From Deinococcus peraridilitoris DSM 19664 (GTDB lineage Bacteria; Deinococcota; Deinococci; Deinococcales; Deinococcaceae), in contig NC_019793.1 in the NCBI RefSeq assembly GCF_000317835.1, positions 3,450,001-3,514,000 of the forward strand: a stretch of DNA of 64,000 bases, given 5' to 3'. Below the pieces are notes generated by a model. It searched no databases. It was not told the origin of the DNA and worked only from the letters and a program-made list of their open reading frames with translations. The position numbers and the translations under genes are program-made. Of this stretch, positions 11,072-21,661 are shown piece after piece. How positions within the stretch are numbered: the stretch's first letter is position 1; every line of letters starts with the position of its first letter.

Positions 11072-12085
11072 ATGCTAGAAAGTTTTCTGAAAGTGATCGG
11101 CGAGTACGGCAATCCCGTCCCGCGTTACACCGGACCCCGCTGTCTGGTCGAGCGCCTCGCGGTGGGAGGGTGCGACTTATGCCAGCAAATCTGCCCGCAC
11201 GAGGCTATCACCATCGACGCACGCGTCGAAATCAACGACACCCGCTGCACCGGGTGCGGCTTGTGCACCCAGGTCTGCCCGAGCGGTGCGCTGGAGTTCG
11301 ACGTCACGGCGGCCCTGGGCGCGGTGCGTGAGCAGACGGTCCCGGAGCGGCGCTCAGTTGACGGCTCAGTTGACGATGGTGCCAAGCTGGTGTGCTCGCA
11401 GGCCGGCGAATCGGGCAAGACGCTGCCTTGCCTGGCGCGGGTCACGTCCAGCCTCATCGTCGCTGCCGGCGCCTGGGACACGCCCCTCGAGCTTGTTCAT
11501 GGCGACTGTGCCGACTGCAAGCTGGGTGGACCGCAGGTGCCACAGGAACTGCAAAAGGTCGTCGAGCAGGCGCAGCAGCTGCGCTTGGCCACGGGCCGAC
11601 CGGCCCAGGTCACGGTCCGGCGCGGAAACGGTGAGGGAGCGGGCGGGGAGGCGGTGTCGCGCCGGGGGGTGTTCGGATCCCTGTTTCGCTCGGCGCGCAG
11701 TGTGGTGTCGGAATTGGTGCCCGATCAACCCTTGCCTTTCGTCGACTGGAGCGTGCCGCAAGAACGCGTTCCCGCCGAGTGGCAGTGGCGCAGGCGGGCC
11801 CTCAAACCGACGCCGCCGCCGCAGGCGGCAGTGTACTGGCCGGCTCCGGTTGTTGACGACAAGTGCATCCTGTGCCCGGTGTGCGCCAACGTCTGTCCGA
11901 CGGAAGCCATTGCGCGTGAGTTCGCGCCGGACGGCACCATCACCCTGCACCTCGATCTTGCGGCGTGCACCGGCTGTGATGCCTGCGTGCGCAGCTGTCC
12001 ACCCGACGCCATGGCCCTGCAGGGTGAATGGGCCGAGGCTGACTTCGCGGCGCCCGTGTTGCTGCGTGACTCGACGTCTGTGTAA
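11072..12085 (+). CDS. Multi-cluster 4Fe-4S ferredoxin-type protein
   Basis: A cytoplasmic electron carrier or redox subunit with four CxxCxxCxxxC-type motifs in two pairs. The N-terminal pair is CDLCQQICPHEAI (about residue 34) and CTGCGLCTQVCPSGAL. The C-terminal pair is CILCPVCANVCPTEAI and CTGCDACVRSCPPDAM. Between them lie about 180 residues, including a Cys-containing DCADCKLGG block. Each pair resembles a 2[4Fe-4S] ferredoxin domain. The partner enzyme is not evident; neighbours are YkgJ (also Cys-rich) and murI. Confidence 0.85.
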   Translation: MLESFLKVIGEYGNPVPRYTGPRCLVERLAVGGCDLCQQICPHEAITIDARVEINDTRCTGCGLCTQVCPSGALEFDVTAALGAVREQTVPERRSVDGSVDDGAKLVCSQAGESGKTLPCLARVTSSLIVAAGAWDTPLELVHGDCADCKLGGPQVPQELQKVVEQAQQLRLATGRPAQVTVRRGNGEGAGGEAVSRRGVFGSLFRSARSVVSELVPDQPLPFVDWSVPQERVPAEWQWRRRALKPTPPPQAAVYWPAPVVDDKCILCPVCANVCPTEAIAREFAPDGTITLHLDLAACTGCDACVRSCPPDAMALQGEWAEADFAAPVLLRDSTSV

Positions 12086-12100
12086 GGGAACCGTTCAGGC

Positions 12101-12106
12101 TAGAAT
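12101..12106 (+). promoter_or_regulatory. -10 element of leaderless murI
   Basis: TAGAAT, then six bases to the GTG start of murI. Confidence 0.65.
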
Positions 12107-12112
12107 CTGCCC

Positions 12113-12958
12113 GTGACGACAGATTCTGCACTTCCCGAAGTCTCACGTCGGCCCATCGGGGTGTTCGACTCGGGCGTGGGCGGCCTCTCGGTGTTGCGGG
12201 CATTGCGGCGTGAGCTTCCCGGGGAACACTTCGTGTACTATGCCGATTCGGCCCACTGCCCGTACGGTGGGCTTGACGACGAGCAGATCCGCACCCTGAC
12301 TTTCCGGGCGGTACGCACGCTTGCCGTGCACCCGACCAAAGCGGCCATCATCGCCTGCAACACCGCGAGCGCCTTTTCGCTGGACGCCCTACGCGCCTGG
12401 GCGGGGAACGCTTATCCCATCGTGGGTCTGGTTCCGGCCCTGAAGCCTGCCGTGCAGCGTACGCGCAGTGGCGTGGTGGGTGTGCTCGCTACCCCCGGGA
12501 CCCTGCGCGGTACGCTGCTGGCCGACGTCATCGAGCGTGTGGCCCGGCCGGCCGGGGTCAGGGTAATGACGGCGGTCAGTGAAAAGCTGGTGCCGCTGGT
12601 GGAAGCCGGGCAATGGAACGCCCCGGAGACGCGCGCCGAGCTGTGCCGTGTCCTGGCACCGATTGCGCGTGAAGGTGCCGACCAGCTGGTGCTGGGCTGC
12701 ACTCACTATCCTTTTTTGCGGGAAGCCATCATGGCCGAGTTCGCTTCACATTTTTCGCTTCTTGATTCGGCCGAGGCGGTCGCGCGCCAGACCCGTCGGG
12801 TGCTGGCCGAACAACACGCGCTGCGCGAAAATCACGAGTGCGGAGAAGTTCGGGCGTTTACCAGCGGCGACCCTGCACTCGTCGGGCCGGTGGCGTCACG
12901 CCTGTTCGGGGAAGCGTTGAGTGTCGAACCCGCGAGCGCCCTGCCAGGTGCCGCGTGA
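12113..12958 (+). CDS. murI: Glutamate racemase
   Basis: Makes D-glutamate for peptidoglycan by a two-cysteine, cofactor-free mechanism. The N-terminus RRPIGVFDSGVGGLSVLRAL is the family opening. The two catalytic cysteines are visible in IIACNTASAF and LVLGCTHYPFL. At 281 residues the length is normal. The GTG start at 12113 sits six bases after TAGAAT, so the mRNA is probably leaderless. The stop overlaps the rph start as GTGA, making murI-rph a coupled pair. Confidence 0.95.
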   Translation: MTTDSALPEVSRRPIGVFDSGVGGLSVLRALRRELPGEHFVYYADSAHCPYGGLDDEQIRTLTFRAVRTLAVHPTKAAIIACNTASAFSLDALRAWAGNAYPIVGLVPALKPAVQRTRSGVVGVLATPGTLRGTLLADVIERVARPAGVRVMTAVSEKLVPLVEAGQWNAPETRAELCRVLAPIAREGADQLVLGCTHYPFLREAIMAEFASHFSLLDSAEAVARQTRRVLAEQHALRENHECGEVRAFTSGDPALVGPVASRLFGEALSVEPASALPGAA

Positions 12959-13659
12959 ATCGCCAGAACCGGTTGCCCGGTGAGGCGCGCCCCTTGATCG
13001 TCGAGCGGGGCGCGAGTCGTCATGCGGAGGGTTCGGCCCTGATTCGATTGGGGCACACCCACGTGCTGGTGACGGTGAGCGTGGAGCACAAGGTGCCGTT
13101 TCACGTGCGGGGCAAAAAAACCGGCTGGCTGATGGCCGAGTACGACATGCTGCCGCGCGCCACCCACGAGCGGGTTTCGAGGGAACGCAACCAGTCCGGT
13201 GGACGGCGGCAGGAAATTCAGCGTCTCATGGGCCGCGCGCTGAGGACCTGCGTGGACCTCGACCTGTTTCGCGACAAGACCCTGATTGTCGACGCAGACG
13301 TGCTGCAGGCCGATGGGGGCACGCGGGTCGCCAGCATTCTGGGCGCCTACGCGGCCCTCTTCGACTTGTCCGACCGCCTCATCGCGAGTGGCAAGCTCAG
13401 CGAATGGCCGCTGCGACATGAAGTCGGTGCGGTCTCGGTGGGCCTGGTGGACGCCGGACTGCTCCTTGACCTTGATTACCAGGAGGATCAGGGCGCCCAC
13501 GCGGACCTGAACGTGGTGGCGACCGGCAGCGGGCAGCTGTTGGAGGTGCAGGGTGGGGCTGAGGGCGTGCCGCTTGATCCCCAGGTATTCTCCGAGATGG
13601 TTGTGCTTGGTCTTGCAGGAGTTCAGTCGCTGCTGAGCGAACTGCGCCGTCAGCTGTGA
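12955..13659 (+). CDS. rph: Ribonuclease PH
   Basis: A phosphorolytic 3'-exoribonuclease that trims tRNA 3' ends. The GTG at 12955 overlaps the murI stop. It gives NRQNRLPGEARPLIVERG, matching the family N-terminus. Other motifs are KTGWLMAEYDMLPRATHER, the RNQSGGRRQEIQRLMGRALR phosphate and tRNA binding helix, and IVDADVLQADGGTR with the metal ligand Asp. At 234 residues it is complete. It is followed by rdgB, a common rph-rdgB order. Confidence 0.95.
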   Translation: MNRQNRLPGEARPLIVERGASRHAEGSALIRLGHTHVLVTVSVEHKVPFHVRGKKTGWLMAEYDMLPRATHERVSRERNQSGGRRQEIQRLMGRALRTCVDLDLFRDKTLIVDADVLQADGGTRVASILGAYAALFDLSDRLIASGKLSEWPLRHEVGAVSVGLVDAGLLLDLDYQEDQGAHADLNVVATGSGQLLEVQGGAEGVPLDPQVFSEMVVLGLAGVQSLLSELRRQL

Positions 13660-13705
13660 AATGGGCGCCCGAGCGACCTTTCACGCCGATGCCAGGGTGC
13701 TGCGC

Positions 13706-13711
13706 TAGAAT
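13706..13711 (+). promoter_or_regulatory. -10 element of leaderless rdgB
   Basis: TAGAAT, then six bases (CCCGGC) to the GTG start at 13718. Confidence 0.65.
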
Positions 13712-13717
13712 CCCGGC

Positions 13718-14338
13718 GTGAGCATACCCCTACAGCAAGTGGTCCTGGCAACCTCGAATCCGGGAAAAGTTATAGAGATTACCGAGGCGCTTGCCCCGCT
13801 CGGCTGGGCCGTGACGCCCGTCGCGGGCCTGGAGTTTCCGCCTGAAGACGCGGCCACCTACGAGGAGAATGCCGCACTGAAAGCTTGCTTTGTCTCGCTT
13901 TCGACCGGCCTGCCTGCCCTCGCGGACGATTCGGGCCTTGAGGTCACGGCCCTGCAGGGCGAACCCGGCATTTACAGCGCGCGTTACGGCTCGCGCGCGA
14001 CCGACGTCGAGCGCAACTTGTACCTGCTCGAGCGTCTGCGTGACGCCCGCACCCCGGACCGCAGCGCGAAGTTTGTCTCGGCTGTGGTGCTGGCTTACCC
14101 GGATGGGCACTTGGAAACGTACCGCGGTGAAGTGACCGGCACCATTCTGGAAGGACCGCGCGGCGATCAGGGTTTCGGGTATGATCCCATTTTCGAGGTG
14201 GACGGTCTCGGCCGAACGATGGCCGAACGGAGCATTGAGGAAAAACGCGCGGTCTCGCACCGCGGCCGGGCCCTCGAGGCCCTCCGGACCGCACATCAGG
14301 ACGGTCCGCCCGCACGGCAGACCGTGACGCTGGAGTAG
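13718..14338 (+). CDS. rdgB: XTP/dITP diphosphatase
   Basis: Hydrolyses non-canonical purine triphosphates (dITP, XTP) and so keeps deaminated bases out of DNA and RNA. Motifs include LATSNPGKVIEI at the N-terminus, ALADDSGLEVTALQGEPGIY with the catalytic Asp, and GFGYDPIFEVDG near the C-terminus. The 206-residue length fits. The GTG start is placed by the TAGAAT hexamer six bases upstream. A strong bidirectional terminator separates it from convergent prfB. Confidence 0.95.
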   Translation: MSIPLQQVVLATSNPGKVIEITEALAPLGWAVTPVAGLEFPPEDAATYEENAALKACFVSLSTGLPALADDSGLEVTALQGEPGIYSARYGSRATDVERNLYLLERLRDARTPDRSAKFVSAVVLAYPDGHLETYRGEVTGTILEGPRGDQGFGYDPIFEVDGLGRTMAERSIEEKRAVSHRGRALEALRTAHQDGPPARQTVTLE

Positions 14339-14363
14339 CGCCGAAAATTGTACCTGAACGAAA

Positions 14364-14404
14364 TAAAAGGGAGGGGCACGAGTGTTTCGTGCCCCTCCCT
14401 TTGT
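14364..14404. terminator. Bidirectional terminator between rdgB and prfB
   Basis: Perfect 16-bp stem (14366-14381 with 14387-14402), five-base loop. An A-rich left flank and T-rich right flank give short U-runs in both directions. Confidence 0.88.
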
Positions 14405-14472
14405 TCTTCCCGATAGTGCTTTCCTGAGTGGGGCTGCGGCCCCAGAAGCAGGAACGGTTGCCCGATTCCCGA

Positions 14473-15568
<1,096 letters not shown>

Positions 15569-15618
15569 GCGCTCCTCCTTGACGCGCTCGCCTTGATGCG
15601 GCGCGCAATGCAAACGCG

Positions 15619-15624
15619 AGTATA
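15619..15624 (-). promoter_or_regulatory. Possible -10 element of prfB
   Basis: TATACT on the minus strand about 50 bases before the prfB ATG. No matching -35 is seen. Confidence 0.4.
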
Positions 15625-15828
15625 TCAGGGAGAGCTGGTGGCTCCCGTCCGTCCGTCAGTCCGTCACTTCACGGGCAGGCATCCCTGAGCCTGGAGAGTT
15701 CGGCGTGGCGCCGGCACGAGCGGCACACCTGGAGTGGACCAAGCCACTCACGAGGCTTTCGAGCTCTGGGTGGGCTGGTATGAACGCAGCTTGAGCCGCT
15801 CCATAACCAGGGTCGTAGTAATAGTGAC

Positions 15829-15834
15829 TAGGCT
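15829..15834 (+). promoter_or_regulatory. -10 element of leaderless DUF1206 gene
   Basis: TAGGCT, then six bases (CACTAC) to the ATG at 15841. Confidence 0.6.
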
Positions 15835-15840
15835 CACTAC

Positions 15841-16686
15841 ATGAACACATCGCAGCAGGTGAAACGCGAAGTGCAGCATGCCGCGCATCAGGCCGCGCCC
15901 TGGGTCGTGCGGCTCGCCCGGCTCGGGTACGCTTCCAAAGGAGCGGTATACGTGACATTGGGAGCACTGGCGGCACGCGCAGCGTTCGGGCAGGGAGGCA
16001 AGACCACGGACACGCGAGGCGCCATCGCCAGCATCGGCGAGCAGCCGTTCGGACAGGCGCTGCTGGTTGTGGTGGCACTTGGCCTGATCGGGTACTCTTT
16101 GTGGCAGTTTGCCCGCGCCGCGCTTGACCCGGAAGGACAGGGCACGGGGGCCAAAGGACTGGCCAAACGCCTGGGTTACCTGCTCAGCGGCGGAGCCCAC
16201 ACCGCGCTGGCCCTCTACGCGGGCAGTCTGGCCACCCGCGCTCGTCCCATCGGTGGCAGTGGCCGAAATGAGGACGACTGGACAGCCCTGCTGCTCGATC
16301 AACCTTTTGGACCATTTCTGGTGGGCGCCGTCGGTCTCGTCGCCTTGGGCATTGCGGCCAGCCAGCTGTTCGTGGCCTACAAAAAGGCCTTTCTGAAACG
16401 CCTCGACCTGAGCCGCCTGCCGGCGGACCGTCAGCGTCTGGCCACGCGGCTTGGGCAGGCGGGAATCGCCGCACGAGCGGTGGTACTCGCTATTGTTGGC
16501 GGTTTTTTTCTGCAGGCCGCGTGGACACATAATGCCCAGAGAGCAGGTGGCATTGCCGAAGCGCTCCGTACTGTGGAGCAGCAACCGTTCGGCCCGTGGC
16601 TGCTGGGAACGGTCGCGTTGGGTCTGATTGCCTTTGGCCTGTACGCCGTTGTGCAGGGCCTGTTTCGCCGGATTCGTCTGGAATGA
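15841..16686 (+). CDS. DUF1206-family integral membrane protein
   Basis: A membrane protein of unknown function. The 281 residues hold three related units of two hydrophobic helices each, at about residues 20-95, 105-180 and 200-280. Each unit has the DUF1206 pattern: an Arg/Lys-Leu-Gly-Tyr opening (VRLARLGYASKGAVYVTLGA), a middle part with QPFG, and a closing GLIGYSLWQ or GLIAFGLYA. It stands alone between prfB (divergent) and glyA, with its own -10 element. Confidence 0.83.
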   Translation: MNTSQQVKREVQHAAHQAAPWVVRLARLGYASKGAVYVTLGALAARAAFGQGGKTTDTRGAIASIGEQPFGQALLVVVALGLIGYSLWQFARAALDPEGQGTGAKGLAKRLGYLLSGGAHTALALYAGSLATRARPIGGSGRNEDDWTALLLDQPFGPFLVGAVGLVALGIAASQLFVAYKKAFLKRLDLSRLPADRQRLATRLGQAGIAARAVVLAIVGGFFLQAAWTHNAQRAGGIAEALRTVEQQPFGPWLLGTVALGLIAFGLYAVVQGLFRRIRLE

Positions 16687-16748
16687 ACACCGAAACGTGC
16701 CAGGGCGTCTTGAGTAGGGCGCCCGGGGCGCGCCTCCGCCTGGGGCGG

Positions 16749-16754
16749 TACACT
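16749..16754 (+). promoter_or_regulatory. Possible -10 element of glyA
   Basis: TACACT about 65 bases upstream of the glyA ATG. This gene has a ribosome site (GGGAG at 16807-16811), so it is a leadered transcript. No -35 is obvious. Confidence 0.45.
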
Positions 16755-16818
16755 GAGCACCGACCAGGCGGCGCGCCTTTCGGCCGCTCGCCACCAACAT
16801 GTCGAAGGGAGTGCCCAC

Positions 16819-18072
16819 ATGACCCAGACCGCCCATAACCCCGGTGACCTGCGAGAAGACAACCTGCGTGACCCGACGGTATTCGCGTTGATTGACCGTG
16901 AACGCCAGCGCCAGTTCGAAGGCCTCGAACTGATTGCCTCTGAAAACTTCACCTCGTCTGCGGTGCGTGAAGCGGTCGGCAGTGTGCTGACCAACAAGTA
17001 CGCCGAAGGTTACCCTGGCAAGCGCTGGTACGGCGGCTGTGAAGTGGTGGATGAAGTGGAGCGTCTGGCCATCGAACGCGCCAAGGAGCTCTTTGGCGCC
17101 GCCTGGGCCAACGTGCAGCCACACAGTGGCTCAAGCGCCAACCTGGCCGTGTACTTCGCGCTGCTGCAAAAGGGCGACAAGGTGCTGGGCATGAACCTCA
17201 GCCACGGCGGGCACCTGACCCACGGCAGCCCGGTGAACTTCTCAGGTCTGAACTACGAGGTCATCAGCTACCAGGTCAACGAGCAGACCGAACTGCTGGA
17301 CATGAACGAGGTGCGCTCACTCGCGCTGGAGCACCGCCCCAAGCTGATCATCGCGGGTGCCAGCGCATACTCTCGCACCATTGACTTCGCGGCTTTCCGG
17401 GCCATCGCCGACGAGGTGGGTGCCTACCTGATGGCCGACATCGCCCACATCGCCGGTCTCGTGGCAGCGGGCTTGCACCCCAGCCCGGTGCCGCATGCAC
17501 ACGTCGTGACCAGCACCACCCACAAGACCTTGCGCGGGCCGCGCAGCGGCATCATCTTCTCCAGCGACCCGGAGATCGGTGCCAAGATCGACCGCATGGT
17601 CTTTCCAGGCACCCAGGGTGGCCCCCTGGAGCATGTCATCGCCGGTAAAGCCGTGGCCCTCTTCGAGGCGCTGCAGCCTTCGTTCAAGGTGTACGGCGCG
17701 CAGGTCATCAAGAATGCACAGGCACTCGCGGTGGCCTTTCAGGAGCGTGGCTACCGCATCGTGTCCGGCGGCACCGACAACCACCTGCTGGTGCTCGATC
17801 TGCGTCCGCAGGGTCTGAACGGCACCAAGGCAACGAAGCTCCTCGACGCGGCACACATCACCATCTCCAAGAGCACCCTGCCGTACGACACCGAGAAAAT
17901 CCTGCACGGAGGCGGTATCCGCATCGGCACCCCGGCCGTCACGACACGTGGCATGATCGAAAGCGACATGAGCCTGATCGCCGACCTGATCGACCGCACC
18001 CTGCGTGGCGAGGATGCGCAGTTGATCCGCGAGGAAGTCAGGGCGTTTACCAGCCGCTTTCCGCTGCCCTGA
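16819..18072 (+). CDS. glyA: Serine hydroxymethyltransferase
   Basis: A PLP enzyme that interconverts serine and glycine and charges tetrahydrofolate with a one-carbon unit. Motifs include [35 protein letters not shown], the substrate loop [18 protein letters not shown], and the PLP lysine in [14 protein letters not shown] at about residue 236. At 417 residues it is full length. The ATG at 16819 follows GGGAG with a seven-base gap. It is a single gene closed by a strong terminator. Confidence 0.97.
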   Translation: MTQTAHNPGDLREDNLRDPTVFALIDRERQRQFEGLELIASENFTSSAVREAVGSVLTNKYAEGYPGKRWYGGCEVVDEVERLAIERAKELFGAAWANVQPHSGSSANLAVYFALLQKGDKVLGMNLSHGGHLTHGSPVNFSGLNYEVISYQVNEQTELLDMNEVRSLALEHRPKLIIAGASAYSRTIDFAAFRAIADEVGAYLMADIAHIAGLVAAGLHPSPVPHAHVVTSTTHKTLRGPRSGIIFSSDPEIGAKIDRMVFPGTQGGPLEHVIAGKAVALFEALQPSFKVYGAQVIKNAQALAVAFQERGYRIVSGGTDNHLLVLDLRPQGLNGTKATKLLDAAHITISKSTLPYDTEKILHGGGIRIGTPAVTTRGMIESDMSLIADLIDRTLRGEDAQLIREEVRAFTSRFPLP

Positions 18073-18085
18073 GGTCCTGAGAATG

Positions 18086-18115
18086 AAACGCCCGGGACAC
18101 TCCCGGGCGTTTTTT
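18086..18115 (+). terminator. Terminator after glyA
   Basis: Ten-bp stem ACGCCCGGGA (18088-18097) / TCCCGGGCGT (18101-18110), three-base loop, then six T. Confidence 0.92.
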
Positions 18116-18153
18116 GATTGTGAGACAACGATCCCGGCACGATTTGAGTGGCG

Positions 18154-18690
18154 CTACTTCACCAGATCGACTGAGCTGCCGTTTCCGCTGGAGTACCGCA
18201 CGGTTCCAATACCCGGCACGAAATAGCTGTACGAGGAGCTGGCCGCACCGGAACTGGTCGAGACGTCGTTACGGATGACCAGCGCGTTGAAGCGTCCTGC
18301 CGGCATACTCAGGGCTTCCTGGCCCATCACCCGCGCGGTCAGGGTCAGACCACCCGAGCTGCTGGTCCAGCTCTGGCCGGGTGTGAGCGGGCTCGCCGGG
18401 TACACGGTCAGCGGCGGCTCGTACCAGTTGAGCTTGCCGCCAGAGCGGGTCGCGCGCAGGTACACGGCCCCGTCGCGGAATTCCAGCAGATCCTCGGAGA
18501 CCAGTTTGCCGCCGATGAGGTGCTGCAGGGGCGTGACCTTGACTCCACGCAGTGTCTGCGGCTGGAGCAGGCGCTGCACCTCGCCGTTCGACAGCTTCCA
18601 GGTGGTGCCCGGCGCGCTGGGATAATAATTGCCCGCTGCCAGCGACACGCTGGTGGCGGCCAGGAGCAGCAGCCCGACGACTCTTCGCAT
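18154..18690 (-). CDS. Secreted protein of unknown function
   Basis: I do not recognise a named family. The 178-residue product has a clear signal peptide (MRRVVGLLLLAATSVSLAAG). The mature part is rich in beta-forming and Ser/Gly residues and ends with YFVPGIGTVRYSS, a pattern seen in several predicted periplasmic or lipoprotein-like beta proteins. A TAAGCT hexamer (18698-18703) lies seven bases before the ATG. It is the last gene of a minus-strand run and faces glyA. Confidence 0.7.
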   Translation of the reverse strand: MRRVVGLLLLAATSVSLAAGNYYPSAPGTTWKLSNGEVQRLLQPQTLRGVKVTPLQHLIGGKLVSEDLLEFRDGAVYLRATRSGGKLNWYEPPLTVYPASPLTPGQSWTSSSGGLTLTARVMGQEALSMPAGRFNALVIRNDVSTSSGAASSSYSYFVPGIGTVRYSSGNGSSVDLVK

Positions 18691-18697
18691 GAAATTC

Positions 18698-18703
18698 AGC
18701 TTA
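18698..18703 (-). promoter_or_regulatory. -10 element of the secreted-protein gene
   Basis: TAAGCT on the minus strand, seven bases before the ATG at 18690. Confidence 0.5.
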
Positions 18704-18755
18704 GCGTCTTCTGAAGACCGCTTGCTGAATAAAAGGGCCTGTGTCCGCCCGGCGG

Positions 18756-19550
18756 CTACTGCTCGTCGTCCTTGCCAAGCTCGGCGCCGCGTTTGGTGGC
18801 GGCCACCACGGCTTCGATCAGGGCAGAACGCACCGCTCCGCGCTCAAGCTCGGCCAGTCCGGCAATGGTCGTGCCGCCCGGCGAGGCGACCTCGTCTTTG
18901 AGGAGGCCCGGATGCGCGCGTCCCAGCAGCAGTTCTCCCGACGCGATCAACAGCTTGGCGGCGAGTTCTTGCGCCAGCGGACGCGAAAGGCCCATGCGCA
19001 CCGCACCGTCGGCGAGGCCCTCGGCAAACACCGCCGCGTAAGCCGGTCCCGAGGCACTCATGCCGGTGAAGGTATTGAACAGGTGCTCGGGCAGTTCATA
19101 GACATCACCGACCGCGCCAAACAGCGAACGGGCAAAGTCAAGATCGCCCGCGTCAACGGCTTCCTTGGGCGCCGTGATGGCCGTCTGCGCCTTGCCGATG
19201 GTTGCGGCGAGGCTGGGCATGGCCCGCACCACCCGGCGTGTGCCCAGGCGGCGCGACAAGGTGGCGACGCTGACTCCGGCCATGGTGGAGAGATAGCCGG
19301 TGTTGGGTTGCGCGAGCCATTCCACGGCACCCGGAAAGGTGCGTGGCTGGAGACACAGCGCGATACGCCCGACCTGGGCCAGGTCTCCTGGGGTCAAAAC
19401 ACGCGCCCCGAAACGTTCCGACAGCTGCTGGACGCGCACCGCGTTGATGTCCAGCAGGCCGATGTCGCTCCCCTGGACCACTCCCCGGCGGGTCAGGCCC
19501 TCCAGAAGTGAAAGCCCCAGCTTGCCCACGCCGACGATTGCCAGTTTCAT
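18756..19550 (-). CDS. proC: Pyrroline-5-carboxylate reductase
   Basis: Last step of proline synthesis, reducing pyrroline-5-carboxylate with NAD(P)H. The ATG at 19550 gives [19 protein letters not shown] with the Rossmann glycine pattern GVGKLG. The C-terminal dimer domain holds [23 protein letters not shown] and the signature [17 protein letters not shown]. At 264 residues it has family length. A CATAAT element lies seven bases before the start. An in-frame extension to 19610 would place 20 residues before the Rossmann strand and is rejected. Confidence 0.94.
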   Translation of the reverse strand: MKLAIVGVGKLGLSLLEGLTRRGVVQGSDIGLLDINAVRVQQLSERFGARVLTPGDLAQVGRIALCLQPRTFPGAVEWLAQPNTGYLSTMAGVSVATLSRRLGTRRVVRAMPSLAATIGKAQTAITAPKEAVDAGDLDFARSLFGAVGDVYELPEHLFNTFTGMSASGPAYAAVFAEGLADGAVRMGLSRPLAQELAAKLLIASGELLLGRAHPGLLKDEVASPGGTTIAGLAELERGAVRSALIEAVVAATKRGAELGKDDEQ

Positions 19551-19631
19551 GCGCTCGATTATGGCAAATGTGGCGTAAGGACGCGCCGCGCCCGTGCAGA
19601 CTTCTCGCACCAGCAGGGCAGCGCCCGGCGT

Positions 19632-21494
19632 TCAGCCTGAGCTGATGGCGTACGGTCGGCCGCTCGCCTTGGCACGGTACATCGCGGCGTCGGCCTGACG
19701 CAGCAACGTCTCGCCGCACAGCGCTTCGCCACATGCCGTTGCAATGCCGATATTGGCGCGCAGGTTGGTGTTGGCGGTGGAGAGTTCTCCCACGGAGTCG
19801 GCCAGTCTTCCGGCCACCTGCACCGCGCCACGCCCGTCCGTAAAGGGAAGCAGCACCGCGAATTCGTCACCGCCCCAGCGGAACACCTGATCCTCACCGC
19901 GCAATTGCTGCTGAAGTGCCTGGGCGATCTGCACGAGCACCTGGTCTCCGGCAGCGTGCCCGAAGCGGTCGTTGATTCCCTTGAAACCGCTCAGATCGAG
20001 CACCAGCATCGAGACCGGCTGTAGATTGCGCCCGGCACCCTTCACCGCACGCGTGAGCGCCTCGTTGAACGCACGCCGGTTGGGCAAGCCCGTCAGGGTG
20101 TCCGTTCGCGCGGCGTTCTCGATCAGCTGCCGCTGCTCGGCATGATGAATCAGGGCCGCTGCCTGCGCCGCGAACGCGCGGGCGACATCAACTGAATCTG
20201 CCCCGAAGGCGTCGGGGTCCCGGACCGAATCGAGGTTCAGCACCGCGTACACCTGCCCTTGGTACAAGATGGGCACACACAGGTTGGCGTGCAGGAGGTG
20301 GGTGGACGGCAGGCAGGCGGCAATCAGTTGACTTTGCACCTGATAGCCCGCGCCCTGCTGCACGATGCTGCCCTGGCTGAGTACCCGTGGAACTCCGGCC
20401 AGCCACGCGGCGTCATCGAGCCCGTACCAGGTGTCACGGGTATCGGACACCATAAAGCTGACATCCTGCAGTTCCTCACGCTCATAGCCGACCCAGGCGC
20501 GGTAATGAAAACGGTCGTCGACGCGGACCAACAGACTGCCGGCCCCTGCGCCGGGAACAAGTCGGACGGCTTCTTGCAGCAACGGCAGGTAGAGTCCCTC
20601 GGGGGGGACGCTCAGCAGTTCGCGCTGCAGGCGCAGCTGGCTCGAGAGCTGCGCCTGCACATCGAAACGCTCCAGCGCGGAACCAAGCAGGCGGGCGACC
20701 ATCTGAAACAGAATGGCATCGGCCTGGGACCACTTCGCGGTTCCAAATTCTGCCCAGAGTGCCCGTCGGGCGCGGTGGCGCCCGGCAACCGGGCACAGCA
20801 TGAAGTCCTCACCCAGGCTCGGCTCTCCGTGCCGCAGCGAGTGTAACATCGAAGGCGGCCATTCTACTGGCAGGCTCGGCGCTCTGTCGTCGCGTCCACT
20901 GGGACGCAAGGTAGCGTCACGGTAGTCGAGCAGCGTGACGGTCTTGACCGGGGTGAAGCGGCGCAAATGGTCCAGCGCCGAACGGGATGCTTCCTCGGCA
21001 CCCTGTCCCGGCAGCGCTTGTGCCAGCTTGGCGGTGGCGGCCGCGCGGTGGCGCTCACGAAGCTGCACCAGCAATCCTGCCACAGCCTTCGCGAATACGA
21101 CGAGCGGGCCTCTGGCTTCGCCGAAAGGTGCGCCTTGCTCGATCAGTATCACCGCCTGAACCTCACCCCGTACCGCCAGAGGCAGCACGAGCGCGTGACG
21201 GCTGTGCTCAGGCGGGTTTTCAGGCCGTTGGCTCCCTTCGCACAGCAGCTCATGCGGCCGCGCCGTGTCAAAGGACTCGCGCAGGGCCCTTCTCAGCGGC
21301 GGCCAGGCGGACGGCTCCTCGCGCCACTGCGCCGACATCGACCGCAACTGCTGGTCGAGCATCCAGACGTTCGCCCGACCGTTCGTGCCGCGCGTGAGGT
21401 GCGAAAGCAGAGCAGAAACGAGGGATTCGGTGGATGTCTGAGCGGCCAGTTCGTCATACACCTGGGCGAGCATCTCGGGGCTGAACGGCGACAT
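19632..21494 (-). CDS. Diguanylate cyclase with N-terminal GAF-type sensor domains
   Basis: Makes the second messenger c-di-GMP from two GTP. The C-terminal GGDEF domain (from about residue 455) begins [16 protein letters not shown] and carries an intact active site, [14 protein letters not shown]. The segment RGED five residues before GGDEF fits the RxxD inhibitory site, so product feedback is likely. The first 450 residues have no membrane segment and hold two to three GAF-like modules, which would bind a small ligand. The ATG at 21494 is an assumption: an in-frame start at 21569 would add 25 residues without support, and no clear promoter hexamer is seen. Cytosolic. The ligand is unknown. 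Confidence 0.88.
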   Translation of the reverse strand: MSPFSPEMLAQVYDELAAQTSTESLVSALLSHLTRGTNGRANVWMLDQQLRSMSAQWREEPSAWPPLRRALRESFDTARPHELLCEGSQRPENPPEHSRHALVLPLAVRGEVQAVILIEQGAPFGEARGPLVVFAKAVAGLLVQLRERHRAAATAKLAQALPGQGAEEASRSALDHLRRFTPVKTVTLLDYRDATLRPSGRDDRAPSLPVEWPPSMLHSLRHGEPSLGEDFMLCPVAGRHRARRALWAEFGTAKWSQADAILFQMVARLLGSALERFDVQAQLSSQLRLQRELLSVPPEGLYLPLLQEAVRLVPGAGAGSLLVRVDDRFHYRAWVGYEREELQDVSFMVSDTRDTWYGLDDAAWLAGVPRVLSQGSIVQQGAGYQVQSQLIAACLPSTHLLHANLCVPILYQGQVYAVLNLDSVRDPDAFGADSVDVARAFAAQAAALIHHAEQRQLIENAARTDTLTGLPNRRAFNEALTRAVKGAGRNLQPVSMLVLDLSGFKGINDRFGHAAGDQVLVQIAQALQQQLRGEDQVFRWGGDEFAVLLPFTDGRGAVQVAGRLADSVGELSTANTNLRANIGIATACGEALCGETLLRQADAAMYRAKASGRPYAISSG

Positions 21495-21649
21495 GCGTCC
21501 TGTCAGCTCCAGTAGTGGACCCGGACCGAGCCAGGACGGGAAGTCTGGTCTGCATGGGCCCGATTCCACGCTCGTTGCAGTGTGTTTTCCACACTCTCAA
21601 AATACGACAAAAAGGCCAGCCGGTGCGTCGGCAGTCCAAGCGTCTGCAC

Positions 21650-21655
21650 TACACT
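21650..21655 (+). promoter_or_regulatory. -10 element of leaderless prmA
   Basis: TACACT, then six bases (TGGATC) to the ATG at 21662. Confidence 0.65.
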
Positions 21656-21661
21656 TGGATC

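Noticed and set aside
15748..17124. 458-codon minus-strand frame over the DUF1206 gene and start of glyA
   Set aside because: Crosses two real genes and has no recognisable domain.
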